Assembly (NCBI GenBank): GCA_038496445.1
Contig: JALMLS010000093.1
Coordinates: 620,001-684,000 of the forward strand
Reading direction: 5' to 3'
DNA: 64,000 bases
From: Trichosphaerium sp. ATCC 40318
Taxonomy: Eukaryota; Discosea; Flabellinia; Trichosidae
Positions 12,501 to 23,838 of this stretch are shown here, piece after piece. Within the stretch, counting starts at the first letter, position 1. Each line of letters opens with the position of its first letter. The notes beneath the pieces are model-generated. The model was not told the origin of the DNA, ran no database searches, and saw nothing but the letters and a program-made list of their open reading frames with translations. The translations under genes were made by a program, and so were the position numbers.

Positions 12501-13933
12501 TTTGTGATGGCTTCTTTCAAGAATGTTTCAACTTTTTTAGCAAACGGTGCAAGCCCTTTCATTTGTATCTTTCCGTTCCCGTCCAAACCTGAGAAGGTGC
12601 AAGCATAGTCAAATACTTGCTTAGCATCAAATCGAGAACGAACTTTCTTCTTCAGTACTATGGATATCAAATTAGTAAAATGACATAAATATAAATATAA
12701 AATCAAAGAGCTTTTGAACTCTGCCATTAACCGTAAGCTCTTGATTAGTTTTCATAAAGTGAACTAGTTTAAAAGAAATATACGATAGGGATGTATATAG
12801 GGTGAAACTTAAGTCCAAAATTGATGCTTACCTAGCATTTTATTTTTTGATTCAATGTCACTATCAACAAAGTCTGTTTTATGATCTGCTGGTATAGAAT
12901 TTACACTAGATTCCCCTCTCATAAAGAAACATGCGTTTGGGTTCGCTAAACAAATAATATTAGCAAATAAGCTTCATTAAATAAACCTCTAAGCCCTCAC
13001 CACTTAAATACGCGCCATGTAAAACTTCCATCGCAGTAACAGAAAACCCATCAACCTAATTTTTAGTGAGTTTTCGCTGTTTTAATTTTAAACAAGTGTA
13101 CCCATTTATAACGATACTTGACATGTGGAGGTACTTCTTCTGGCGTTAGAATCCATCCATAACGATGAGACAGGAGATTGATAAAAAAGGCCTGTGCGGA
13201 GAAAATTATTCAACAAACAATTTTAACCTCTGACTTACATGTCCATTCTCGGCTGTACAGCGATCAAGTTCTTGTAAACATGTGGTCAATACGTCTCCTG
13301 TATGAGTGTCCTTAGGTATACCCCATCTCAGATCGACTTCAATGAGCTTAAGCTTGCGCTCCTTACAAAACTCGCGAAGCGCTGGGAAAACTTTTTTAAC
13401 AAGTACCTGTCCAAAAAAAAACCGAGTGTTAGTTTCAAATACACTACGCAATTGTCACGTGACGCACTTCTCTTTCTGCGTGAAAATCTGAAAATGTTGA
13501 AGATACAAATACCCTTACAGTCTTCCAACCATGACGTTCAGATTGTAGAACGCGAGCGTTTGCTAAAACGACTAACTTTTAAAAAAAAAATCCACGCGCT
13601 TGACATTCAAAAGTTTTTTTGTACCTTTTGATTGCGCTCTAGCGTCTATACTACGCCACTGATTGTAATATTCAGGGTCTATTGTCCTTTTAGGAGTGTT
13701 ATTTGATTTGGATCTAAAGAACGTTAACAAGCCTTTAGCTGAAGCATCGACAAATTTTCCGTTATCACCTGGGACTAGCTCTGATAGTTTTTTGTCTTTT
13801 AGTAGACGCCTTGAGTTTTCTTGGTTGTGTACGCCTTTTTTTGCTACAAACAACGTTATTCGGTCTCAAATCAGGTGGTAAGAGCGCTCTTAGAAATGGC
13901 TGATCACTAAACGTGTGATGAAGGAAGTCCATT
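9553..13933 (-). CDS. DUF4062-NACHT-TPR protein (nephrocystin-3-like)
   Basis: A STAND-type ATPase, a signalling switch in which ATP binding drives assembly. ATG at 13933 (MDFLHHTFSDQPFLRALLPP), followed by a basic segment whose exon frame I could not fully settle. The DUF4062 domain is clear: VRVFVSSTFSDFHAERE near 13540-13490, then VFPALREFCKERK and EVDLRWGIPKDTHTGD near 13400-13290. The Walker A motif GPDGVGKTTF lies at about 12290-12260, and a Walker B-like strand (YVVVIDQVEQ) near 12000-11920. The C-terminal third (about 10900-9553) carries kinesin-light-chain-type TPRs (YREALKISEKLHGKVH; KVLGKDHPQTILAKEFSRK) and ends RRRYVMR. DUF4062 plus NACHT plus TPR is the plan of nephrocystin-3 and related proteins. 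About fifteen introns; two contain CACGTG (13456 and 10671). Confidence 0.85.
13456..13461. promoter_or_regulatory. CACGTG palindrome inside an intron
   Basis: Sits as GTCACGTGAC in the intron that interrupts the DUF4062 domain. It is one of about fifty copies in the window; others inside introns include 10671-10676, 17972-17977, 20368-20373 and 26423-26428. Confidence 0.45.
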
Positions 13934-14166
13934 GTGACTGGCGAAGTATAGTTGACTTTTTGTTTACTGTGTTTGACCTTTGTGCAAATTGTTCAGGGAA
14001 GGAGGAACTTCGATACCCAAACTGAATCCATAGTGCCTCCCTCTATACCGCTTTTTGTTGCGATAATTCAATGAAGTGCCTAATTCTTAAACTGTTCTCG
14101 AAAGGTGTTGCGAACTCGCGAAAATAAACTATTGTGGTACACAAAATTGGTAGTTCTTTATTTCCT

Positions 14167-15953
14167 TCAACTTTGTACTTCGGTGGCTGTTGTCTTCGTT
14201 GTTACATTGTCAACGCTGGGCACTTCTTGGCTTCTTTTATCGTTATAAGATGATGGAGCCCTTGTAGCGAAAGGTTTAAATGAGTATACCTTGGTGTTTT
14301 TTATTAGTAACAGAGCAAGTTTTTTTTAGCTACCTGAAGGAAAGACAATGCCAATTGAGTTGCATAGTATAGGCCTGTGCTCAGTGATAGTTTGATTATG
14401 CCCTTTTCTTTATCCCTGGGTGGTATGGCTATGATACCAAGGCTCAGCAGCAAGATTGTTAGGAGTACAGAATTAGCAATCATGCGAGCGCGAATCTACA
14501 TTTAATCCATTAATACTAGCCATTGGAATGTGCTTGTACTGTAGCTATGAGCCCTGTAGATCGTTTTGATTTGGTATCGAATCCTACGCTCAGTCGTTTA
14601 TAAATCTAAACATCACAGTCTGTTACACTAGGCTTAACAAACAGTGCTCTGACTTACCTTAAAGATTATGATTGTGCTGTAAACCAATACAAATAGATTC
14701 GTTAAGATATTGAGTCCTGAAGACACCAGTAATATTGCGGTAGGCGTTGAAGTAGTGATTAATCGGAAAATTGAATATGTGAGTTCAAGAGCAAGCAACA
14801 AGACAAATAACACGCCAAAAAAAATTCGAAAAGAAACAGTCTTCAGGAATTTGTGAACACTGACGGAGTGTATTACTAGTGCTTCGTGCCTTAATTGTAA
14901 TATTACTATTTACATATACGTGACTTATGTGCGTACCAGTACATAGTAATCATGACATTTGTCATAGTGGAAAAAGGAGTGCTCAATGTTAATAGAAAGT
15001 CATCAACTTGATAATGATAAAACTGCCTTGAGCCGTAGAAATTTAACACGCCGAAAAACTTAACTGCAAACGTTTTGTAAGCACGTGATAGGAAAATTAT
15101 CTTAAGTGATCGTACTCGTATTCGCCAAAAGCTCCACGCTTATAGCGATAATTGGTAATGAGATTCCACAAGCTTTTGCATTTTTGAACTGAAATATTCT
15201 AAAAATAATAAACCACAAAATAACTAATTCCGGATTTTTGCGTACCTGTACAGACAAAGAGTTACAACAATCATGCAACCTAGTACCAACAGTACTTGAA
15301 ATACGCCGAACCATATTCCATCAAAATACTTCGCGCAAGCGTTGTCACCTTCAATAGGAAATGTAAGTAAACTTTTCTTTCATAGTGAACGTTAAAGCAC
15401 GTGATAAAATGCGGGCGCGTACTTGGACTAATATCGATCAACACGGTTGTACTATTATCCATAACCCCTTCAAATTCGTTGGCATCTACTTCAACAACAG
15501 GTACATTGACTTCTTTTGAGCCCTGCGCTAAGTAATAATTAATAAAAACAATGCGTTAAATAGATTTACAGTATACAAAAAACATAGAGCATCCCAGTCC
15601 GATGTGCCCCAAGGTCGAAGAAAAAGCTATAAGAACGACCTTAACTCCAGGCATTTTATACGCTTCTAAAAGCGTCCCAGGGGTATAATCATCCCTGTCA
15701 ATAAGAATAGCATCACCTTGAACGAAGTTGATGATTGATAGAGGCGGAGTTTTTGTTTATTTAACATACCCACGTTATTACTTCCGTATTCAACCACTGT
15801 TAAGTTCTTAAACGTTGAAGCTATTATGGGCGAATCTCCAAAGTATAGAGGGGCAGACTTGATGACTGATCCTGCCATTCTTCCTGTATGTATAGAAACA
15901 TCGCATGACACAAGAGTTGTAACTATTACAAGCCAAAACAAGCACAATTGCAT
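14167..15953 (-). CDS. Seven-helix membrane protein with PA-like ectodomain
   Basis: Starts at 15953 with a signal peptide (MQLCLFWLVIVTTLVSCDVS). The lumenal or extracellular part includes SAPLYFGDSPIIAS and AILIDRDDYTPGTLLEAY, with VKVVLIAFSS following, a pattern like the protease-associated (PA) domain. Membrane helices follow: FQVLLVLGCMIVVTLCLYR near 15300-15240, SLPIIAISVELLANTS near 15150, one near 15000-14940, two in the exon 14910-14660 (FGVLFVLLLALELTYSIFRL; LNILTNLFVLVYSTIIIF), and two in the last exons (ANSVLLTILLLSLGIIAI; TGLYYATQLALSFLQ). It ends with a hydrophilic tail closing TTATEVQS at 14167. The plan (signal peptide, ectodomain, about seven helices, polar tail) is GPCR-like, but I cannot name the family. 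Introns short; CACGTG at 15398 and 15082. Confidence 0.72.
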
Positions 15954-16177
15954 GATGTATTGTGACGTACGATAAAATTATTTGAAATGAAATTCTGATT
16001 GAAATTTCGGAATGCGAAGTCAAAACAGTTCATTCACTTCACAAGTTTACTTTTGGTACTATTACGAAGAGACTTTGAGTTCTATTTGTGAAGTACTAAA
16101 CTCCGGTAGTACACAGTCACAATACATTACTGCACAATGATCCCATACTGGGCTGATTGATTACGGTAGATTTTTGT

Positions 16178-17651
16178 TTAAATTCCGATATAGTTTATTG
16201 TAATAAGTAGAATAACCATACAACTTATTAAAAAGAATGCTGTAAGGAAATAAGTTCTTGAACTTATTTTTTCCTTTACTTCTGCATCGAGGAAACAAAG
16301 TGAAAGTGTAATATAACCCATAATATCACTTGAATTACTATCATTCTCTTTATCAATACTGCTATTTTGTGTGGGTTGTAAACCAATCTTTAACAAAAAA
16401 AATTAGAAAATTTGATTGCAGTTTTTGGAATTAGTATCATGTGTACCCTTATCATGTGTGTTTCTCCATCAAGGTATCTAATGTATTCATTAGTTGCAAA
16501 TATTGTATTTAGTAAAATGCGTACTTCGGCAGTAACGACAAGCTTGCTTTTGCTTCAAAGGTGCATTGTTTGTTTCCCTTTACAATAATACTCAAAGTTT
16601 CTTTCAAAGTTGAAGCACTAAGGTTTGGTACGTCAAAAACAAACTCTTCGTTCCAATATCTATTAGTATCCGATCTTGTTTGTGTTTCCGTCTTATGAGC
16701 GATTTTATGGCACTTCAACTTAGCATACAATCCGCACTTGCCTGTAACAAAAACTTTCAACGAAAAAAAATCAAAGAAGCTTTCCTTTCTTCATTGCTCT
16801 TACCTTTTGTACTTAATAAAGTAGCTTTAACCACAGTTACAGTCAAGCAGTGAGTTACCTGTCTCTCCTATTGTATTATGTTAACTAAGTTCAGGGATGA
16901 CTTAAACCGTACTAGCTTTAAGGCACGCTTGAATTTTTTGTAACTTGCTCTTTCTGTTTCAACAGCTCTTGCCAGTGATACTTTATCAATATTAAAAGCT
17001 TCACCAAGCTTTATTACTTTATCTTCAAGAACTTTCTTTGAAGAAACTGCTAATCCAATTGATTCATTGAGTACTTTGATAGAACTCTTAAATTTTTGTA
17101 AATCATCCAAAATACTTTTAGGTATATTTCGATTAACTTCCAAACTGAGGTCTTTACTAGACTCCTTTTTTTTCGTTTTCTTCGCTTTACCACTCCCCTA
17201 AGAGCATTGTTAAATTCTCAGTAGATATCATATAGTATCATGAACGTACTTCAGATGATGAGGATAAGGTTTGGTCATGTGTTGGAGGCACGAATGAGAT
17301 CTGTAATGATACCTTTTTTATTGTTAGTATTTGTTTGTATTTTTTGCGTACTGTGAAATCACTGGACTCCTCTACTACCCAAGAAGAAATCCCACTGTGT
17401 TCACCGTTGGCTATTAATCCTGTTTCATACTCGATATGACCAATTAAGAAGCTTGGGTCATCAACTTCGTTAAAAATTTCCAGCTTTACTTTTGTACTAG
17501 ACTCGCTTCTAAGTGCCGCATGCTCCCAGTCTGCCATTAAATCTGGGTATTGGCACCTTCTAGAACCATATGAAATCACAAGAAGCGGTTGATAATCAGA
17601 AGGAGGGTTGTCATGTTCGAATACATTCACGCCAATAGTGCCTATTATCAT
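16178..17651 (-). CDS. Double-C2 protein with C-terminal membrane anchor
   Basis: ATG at 17651 opens directly into a C2 domain (MIIGTIGVNVFEHDNPPSDY; later KLEIFNEVDDPSFLIGHIEY). A lysine-rich linker and a coiled coil follow (KSILDDLQKFKSSIKVLNES). A second C2 comes next (CLTVTVVKATLLSTK in one exon, KCGLYAKLKCHKIAHKTETQ and NRYWNEEFVFDVPN in the next). The protein ends in a hydrophobic helix (YFLTAFFLISCMVILLITIN) a few residues before the stop at 16178. C2 domains bind membranes, often with Ca2+; a C-terminal anchor after C2 domains is the plan of ferlins and related trafficking proteins. The start lies six bases after the stop codon of the next gene upstream on the same strand, so it may be the 3' half of a single longer gene. 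Confidence 0.75.
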
Positions 17652-17657
17652 TAGTTC

Positions 17658-20651
17658 CTAACTTAATTGTTTGTTAAGCGAACCAAGTGGTAAGCTGCCA
17701 CCGAAAGTGTCACGTATAGAATTAGAAATACGCATCATATCATCTTTTGCTACTCCCAGAACGTCTTTATACATATGTCGAATACTTGATGCGTGCATAA
17801 CTGCCAACATCATTCGCTTTTTAAAGTCCATCACAGGAGCCTAAAAATATAAATGTAAGGACTTCGTTTCTTCTTTGCACTGTATACCATCTCAGGAGGA
17901 TCACCAAATTCTGTTTGTAGAATACTTATACTTCTTTCAAATCTACGAAAACATTGTCAAACGCTAAAAATCACGTGCTTGTGAAAGTACCTTTTGAGAA
18001 GTTTTGAAATAATACTCTTTTGTTGATGAAACATTTCAGAAAAATATGTTTGCACTGCATTAGCTTTATACAACAAGTACTCTATTCTATTACTTGGTTT
18101 ATTCTTATACTTGGATTGTCTCAGAAACTCTAAAATCAAGAAGTTAGTGGACACTATGTGCCATGGAGTGATAAATAAAGAAAAAAAAAAGAAACTTCAA
18201 CTTTCTCCGCCTGAAGATTGTTAAAAACTTGGCACGTACGCAATTTTATATATACAAACGCATCTACATGCTTTTTACTAATTAACCTCCGCCATCCTTC
18301 TATAACATCACCTTTAAATATTGTTTTATTCGGGATTATTATCCAACTCGGTTCTTCAGATGAATCACCATTAATAACATATATCTTGAGCTCTCCTTCC
18401 ACCTATTGAAACAAGAAATAAACATCTCCATATAGGAGTAACAAAAAACACGTGAATAATGAAAAGAAAAACGGCACACACGTGACTTATTCAACCTTTA
18501 AAAAAAGGGAAGAATAAACTTGATTTCTTGTTTCGTTTAGATGTCGTACACTTTGTAATCCGTATTCAAATGTATGAACCCATAATGGATCACTTGTACT
18601 TTTAACTGTCTTTGTTTTGAAAGTTTTTTGATCCACTTGAAACTCGGCCCGCCAACGTGATTTTGATAGATTTCGTGCTCTTGAAATACATAAAGTTACA
18701 ACACCCAAAGCTTCAGGTTTGCAATACTCATCAAAAGCATCACCAAGACATTTCAACTCTACAAAATACTATTAACAATAAAAAGATAATGGAAGCAAGC
18801 TAGCTCACTACGCCAAGCAAAGCTCATTGGAAGAAATCAGTGGATTCAAACAAAAGAAAATTGTGAGAAAAGCTCTTTTGAAGGCGTTCAATTTTACCTT
18901 TGATCAATGTCTCTCTATTTACTGTAAGGTCTTTTACCTTCTTTTCATATGACAGAGTGACTTGTTTTAGTTGATCAATTATAATATCAACTTCTTTCAA
19001 GTTCTTCGTTTTCAGCGATTTATCCAAAGTTTTTTCGTATTTAAATCCAAGTTGTATTTCACCTCTTGACTTTTCTTTTCCCTTATACTGAAGCACATAC
19101 CACTGCAGGAACGTCAAAAAGCTTGAAGTTTAGTTTACTGGTACTTACGGATAACTCAGTGTCAATCTTTCCACTGACAATTCCAGAAATCGGAACAGAA
19201 ACAAATCCAATATCTTCATTTTTTTTAACTACAGTTACTTCCACACATCCCTCAATTGTTGTGATATCTAATTATCAATAATTAAAACCAGACGAAATTA
19301 ACGTTTATATGACATACCAAACATGAACTCTTCTTCCCATACAGGAGATGAACTCTTTTTAATAACATCAGTTTTGCGCTTATCATTTTCTACAACTATT
19401 TTAACATGTGGGTTGATTATCTTGTCCCGCTTCAAATTCTTTGCTGATGCTATTCTAAATACAAAAATTAAGATAAACAGTTTACCGAAAGGTCGTTAAA
19501 GACATTACCGGACAACAAGAGTGCCCATACGCTGAGGAAAACAAGACATGTGAACTGGTTCCAAAATATTCTTCACACTTTCTTTGAAAAATTCCGCCTA
19601 AAAAACTCTGTTACCACGTGATTGTTCTGTTTGATAATTATCGTGCCTCTGCTTTAGCTGTTTCTTCTTTCTTTATGGTACGTTTTATAATCTGTTGCTT
19701 TTCTTCAAGAGCCTCCTTATGTGCCTTTTTTAGTGATGATATTTCTTCAGCATGGTTTTTAATAAGGTCTTTCTCTCTTTGTTCGTATTGTGCTTTTAAT
19801 TGCTTCAGGTCTTTTGAAAGAGCTTTAGGGCTATCAATAATATCAGAAATCTCTGAGGATAGACTATCCATCGACAATTCTCGCGTCCGTCTGCTCAAGG
19901 GTCTTATCTTTGATGAACTTTTTGTAAAACTTCCAGATTCTGACTCACCATCAGCTTGTGGGCTAGTCGACCCAATAACCTGACACATCGTAAGACACAT
20001 ATATTACGCTTAGTAAAGGGCTATCGAACCTGTATTTCAAGGTGGACTTTACCCGAAACTTCTATATCCTTAGGTTTTCGTTTTGTAAGCTCAAACCAAT
20101 CATCAACTCTTTCTAAACACAGACAACCGTCTGTTAGACACTCTATCATGAAAATCGCCCTTGTGCTTTAAAAATAAATTGACTAAGCTTACCTTCGTTA
20201 ATAGATGATAAAGGAATAGTCACTACGCCCAAAAAGTGCTTGACACTTAAAGAATCACGATGATATAAAGTTACAACTAAATTCTGATCAAGATCACTTC
20301 CTGCATAAGTTGAAAATGTCTCCTACTCTTGATCGTTAACAAAAAAACAATAGTAATAATAAAATATCACGTGATAACGTACGTTCCAAACAGGATTAAG
20401 ATTTTTTCTTACAGTCGATGTTTTACCTACACGTGAAGCACCACCAACGCACACGGTTGCGAAAGGGTCAGATGTTTCTAGTTTTAAGCTTAATCTTTTT
20501 ATTTACGATTTCAAAGTATTCAAGAACCACTCATTAACGCGCAACTATGCGTTTGAGAGTACTTATGAGTAAACGTACGTTTATCCCGAGCTACTAAATC
20601 TTTTGCTTCTCTAACTGTTACTTTTATGAGGAGACCTAACCTCTCCGCCAT
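17658..20651 (-). CDS. Multi-C2 coiled-coil protein
   Basis: ATG at 20651 (MAERLGLLIKVTVREAKDLV) opens a C2 domain that continues SDPFATVCVGGASRVGKTST and KNLNPVWN. A serine-rich linker and a long coiled coil follow (KDLKQLKAQYEQREKDLIKN, about 19850-19640). A second C2 contains ASAKNLKRDKIINPHVKIVV and SSPVWEEEFMFDIT (about 19480-19280). A third has VVTLCISRARNLSK and STSDPLWVHTFEYGL (about 18720-18560), and its end is GELKIYVINGDS. A helical C-terminal region closes LPLGSLNKQLS with TAG at 17658-17660. The spacing of C2 domains and coiled coil suggests a membrane-trafficking adaptor. Introns are short and include CACGTG at 20368, 19615, 18479, 18449 and 17972. Confidence 0.75.
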
Positions 20652-21021
20652 TGTTAACGATTTGTAAAGTATAAATCGGTCAATCCGGGGTAACTTTGGG
20701 TTTGTAACCTGAAGATTTTAAGTGAAAGGGAATGTACGAAATCCCAGTGCGTTACCAATGACACTAGTAAATTTCGTTTTTATCTGAAGTGACATTGTCT
20801 GATGTAATCTCTTCTTGTTTGGGTACCCAAAAGACAGCCCGATATTTTCTTGCATACTGTCTAACATAGCACACCATTTACTGCAAAGATATGAAGTTAC
20901 ACGCTGTAATATAAGTCGTTTGATATGCTCTAACAGACAACGGCTTTTGTTCAAATAAAAAATCTTGTTTCGCGAAACTACTTTATTCTTCCTCTACAAC
21001 ACGCAAAAGTTCCTACCTTCG
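20652..21021 (-). other. Intergenic stretch with an unsupported open frame
   Basis: A minus-strand frame (20954-20718) starts only with TTG and shows no domain. Part of it could be a 5' exon of the multi-C2 gene or untranslated leader. Nothing firmer can be said. Confidence 0.25.
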
Positions 21022-21393
21022 CTATAATTCGGCTTGTGGTGATACATCATCAACGTTTAAAGTATCTTCACTTGTTGTACCTAAAGTCGAACCGAACATA
21101 CTCTGTAGCTGAAGCCCCAAGCAAATTAAGATGCAAATAAGGATTACCCACGTGTGCCACGTTGTTGAAGAGGTCCCAGGCTTATAATTGTTAACGTCAT
21201 TCCGAAGCGTCGTTATCTGTTTTGAAAGGGCTTCAAGCTGAGCTTGTACGTTATGAAGCTTTTTACTACCAGATTTAGAACTGGAGGAAGTAACAATGAT
21301 GTCGGAGCTGTTTTCATGTTTTGTGCTTGACTTTCTTTTAGAATGACGCTTGTTGTCTCCCCTTGGTATCACTTGTACTGAATGACGCTGCAT
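21022..21393 (-). CDS. Small tail-anchored coiled-coil protein
   Basis: One exon of 123 residues from ATG at 21393. The N-terminus is basic and serine-rich (KRHSKRKSSTKHENSS). A short heptad region follows (VQAQLEALSKQITTLRNDVN), then a single hydrophobic helix (WVILICILICLGLQL) and a 30-residue acidic tail. A cytosolic coiled coil followed by one C-terminal helix is typical of organelle-membrane adaptors. It is not an obvious SNARE: the heptads are too few and no central Gln layer is visible. Confidence 0.65.
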   Translation of the reverse strand: MQRHSVQVIPRGDNKRHSKRKSSTKHENSSDIIVTSSSSKSGSKKLHNVQAQLEALSKQITTLRNDVNNYKPGTSSTTWHTWVILICILICLGLQLQSMFGSTLGTTSEDTLNVDDVSPQAEL

Positions 21394-22694
21394 CTTCTCT
21401 TTACTATCAGTGATAAAGGTTAATTACAAAAAGGGTGAATAAAAAAGCCAATCGGCAACCGGATAAACAAAGTAGATCGAAAGAAGGCCTTGTTATAGTT
21501 TTATCTCTCCTATATCTTTTTTTAATTACCTCCGCTGCTTTTTATCTTTTGCATCACTGTGCTTGCTATCTTTTGATTTCTGCTCCTTTGTGGCCATTGT
21601 TTTATACACACTATTTTAAATAATCTACGTCTTACCAACGGTATCTGACCACGTGACGAAAAATTCGTGTAGTAGTCAAAATACAGTCAAATTGACATAA
21701 ATTTTAAAATGCAAGTTTGAAGCACAGAGAACAATAAGAAAATAAAGAATCGAACAACAGAAGAAGATTTGGACACTTGGCTATACTAAGGAGCAATAAA
21801 AACGGCTGCGAATTAACAAACAACTTACTAGCACCTAGCGCGAATGCTGGCACATACTCATGCGTAAAGAGGAGTATAAAACGTGAGATTTAACGTTAAA
21901 ACGTCAAAAAAATTATAAGCGCTTCCAAAGTATCTTGCGCTGAGTGTGCGGTATTATTATAGCGTAATAGTACGTTTTAGAGTAAAGGAGACTACTTCTG
22001 GACCTTAGAGGACGTCAACAGAGCTAACAATGTACAAAATAAAATAATGGTTACGAACACGTGCGGTCGCAATAATATGTATGCGTTGTAGGCGTGGATT
22101 TAGTTTTCCAGAATTGACAAGATATTGTAAGAACCAACAGAAGTTGCAAGATCTGTCAGATCTGAGTAAACAAAAACTAAAAGTCACAAACAGCAAAAAA
22201 GTTGCACAGTGTTGCAAACTTGAACGATACGGACATACTCATCTAATTTCACTTCTTCTCCGCTTTAAGGATACACGTCATCAAGAACTGTCTTTTCTGG
22301 CGTCCTTCACTGCATCCAACAAGTTTACAGTTTTGACGCTTCCTTGTTTACTTAAGTATCATTCTCGCAACTACATCCAGTCTTCTTCAGACTAAAAAAT
22401 TCTAGTAAAATTCTGGTTGTTGCAAGGCACGTGACTCTAAAGTTGGTGCTATTGTGCACAGATGATTATACCGTCCGTTCAGATCATCAAATTTCGTCAA
22501 TGCTCGTGCTTGTATGATGGACGTTGTGTCGGTCCTTTTACCACTTTAACCTTGTTATTAATGTACTGATCAAAGTAATAAATTCATGGACTGCTGAATA
22601 GTTTTATCTCCAAAGAAGTATCCAAAAGGTGAACGTTTTAAAGGAGTACAGAGCAGGATGAATGGTGGTTTATTTACCAGTGGTTACAAGATTC
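21394..22694. other. Long intergenic region with three CACGTG sites
   Basis: CACGTG occurs at 21650, 22058 and 22428. A plus-strand frame of 104 codons from an ATG at 22081 is the longest candidate. It shows no domain, signal peptide or biased composition, so I do not call it a gene. Confidence 0.35.
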
Positions 22695-23838
22695 TTACAC
22701 TCGTTCCCAGAATGAACCTGCACATAATGGGTCTAACAAACATTCTGGAGTGTTGAAACAGAAGTTTGAGCAAACACGACCAACACAATTTGAAGCAAAG
22801 ATACATGGGTTTTATTGTGAGAGTTGGAAGCATCTTCTTTGATTTCTACATCTTTGTTGAACAGGTCTGGTTGGAGGTTCGTTTGTATTCCTTGTCTGTA
22901 CAATAAAATAGTTAGTGATTATTTGTTGTCAAAAAAAAGAGATGAGTTCTCTTGCGTACATGTTTCCTCCTTCATTTGATCGAATTGATCGAAGCAGCGA
23001 TATCTTGAGTTGCAGATGGGATTGCTTCATAGTTTCTGCAAATCACAGAAACCTCAATTTCATCACATTCAAGTCATCGATGTTGGCATTTCCAAGAGGA
23101 CATTTGTGTGCCTAAAATAATACAATCACGTGTTAGCACAAGTGGCTTACAAATACATTTGGTAAAATGTCTAAATAAATAAACAAAAAGGGTCGTACCA
23201 ACACGATACAACTGGCTGACTGCAAATGTACAATACGTTGATGTCAGTATTAGGAAACGCAGACAGAATATCATATTCAACAAGACCATATATAAATCAC
23301 CATTGACGGTACACAAGCATTAATAGCATGTTAATATCTGTTGCCATCAGCATGGAAGTAGTTGTATTTTGTGATGATACTGAGTCTCAATGTGGCTGAA
23401 TAAGTAACACTAGAGTTTGTTTCAACAACTCGAAAGTTCCAACAAGCTAAAGATGAGTTAGATACACGCATGTGAGTAGTAAAAAGCAATAAGAGTGTAC
23501 GTGCTTTCTCCGTTTTGAATCAAGTTTACAGGAGCAAACCCATTGCCACGTACACCTGGATAAACCAGTGATGCTGATCCTTTTACGTCCACGTAGTTCG
23601 ACAGACCGTAGGCGCTACCAAAGATACTCGCAGTTGATCTCAATGCGTTTGGAGGACCAGGTACTCTCGTCACTGTCATGTCACGTCTACCTCCAACAAC
23701 AGAGGCATCGATGATTGTATCAGATACAACAGGGTTGTTTTCTTTAGCCATTATACTTTGAATGGCTGTAAACGGATCAATGAGAATACTGTATGTCGTT
23801 GCAATTGATATAGCAACAAGTAGAAGGGACCGTTTCAT
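22695..23838 (-). pseudogene. Pseudogene copy of the secreted-protein gene at 25.6-27.1 kb
   Basis: The first exon is intact: signal peptide MKRSLLLVAISIATTYSI, then DPFTAIQ and VVGGRRDMTVTRVPGPPNAL, matching the plus-strand paralogue. Exon 2 has small deletions relative to that copy (near 23385 and 23300) that shift the frame. Exon 3 has lost roughly 220 bases, jumping from the segment for QDIAAS directly to that for IRSNEGGN. Exon 4 has lost part of its start, but its remainder and the sequence around the stop (TAA at 22695-22697) are almost identical to the intact gene. The intron between exons 2 and 3 is also nearly identical in both copies. A dead or dying duplicate in inverted orientation. 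Confidence 0.75.

Noticed and set aside
21435-21623. 62-codon plus-strand frame with a hydrophobic segment
   Set aside because: No ATG start, lies in the leader region of the divergent small gene, and AT-rich sequence gives hydrophobic frames by chance.
22081-22395. 104-codon plus-strand frame with an ATG
   Set aside because: No domain, signal or composition typical of the neighbouring genes; a competing frame of similar length exists on the other strand.
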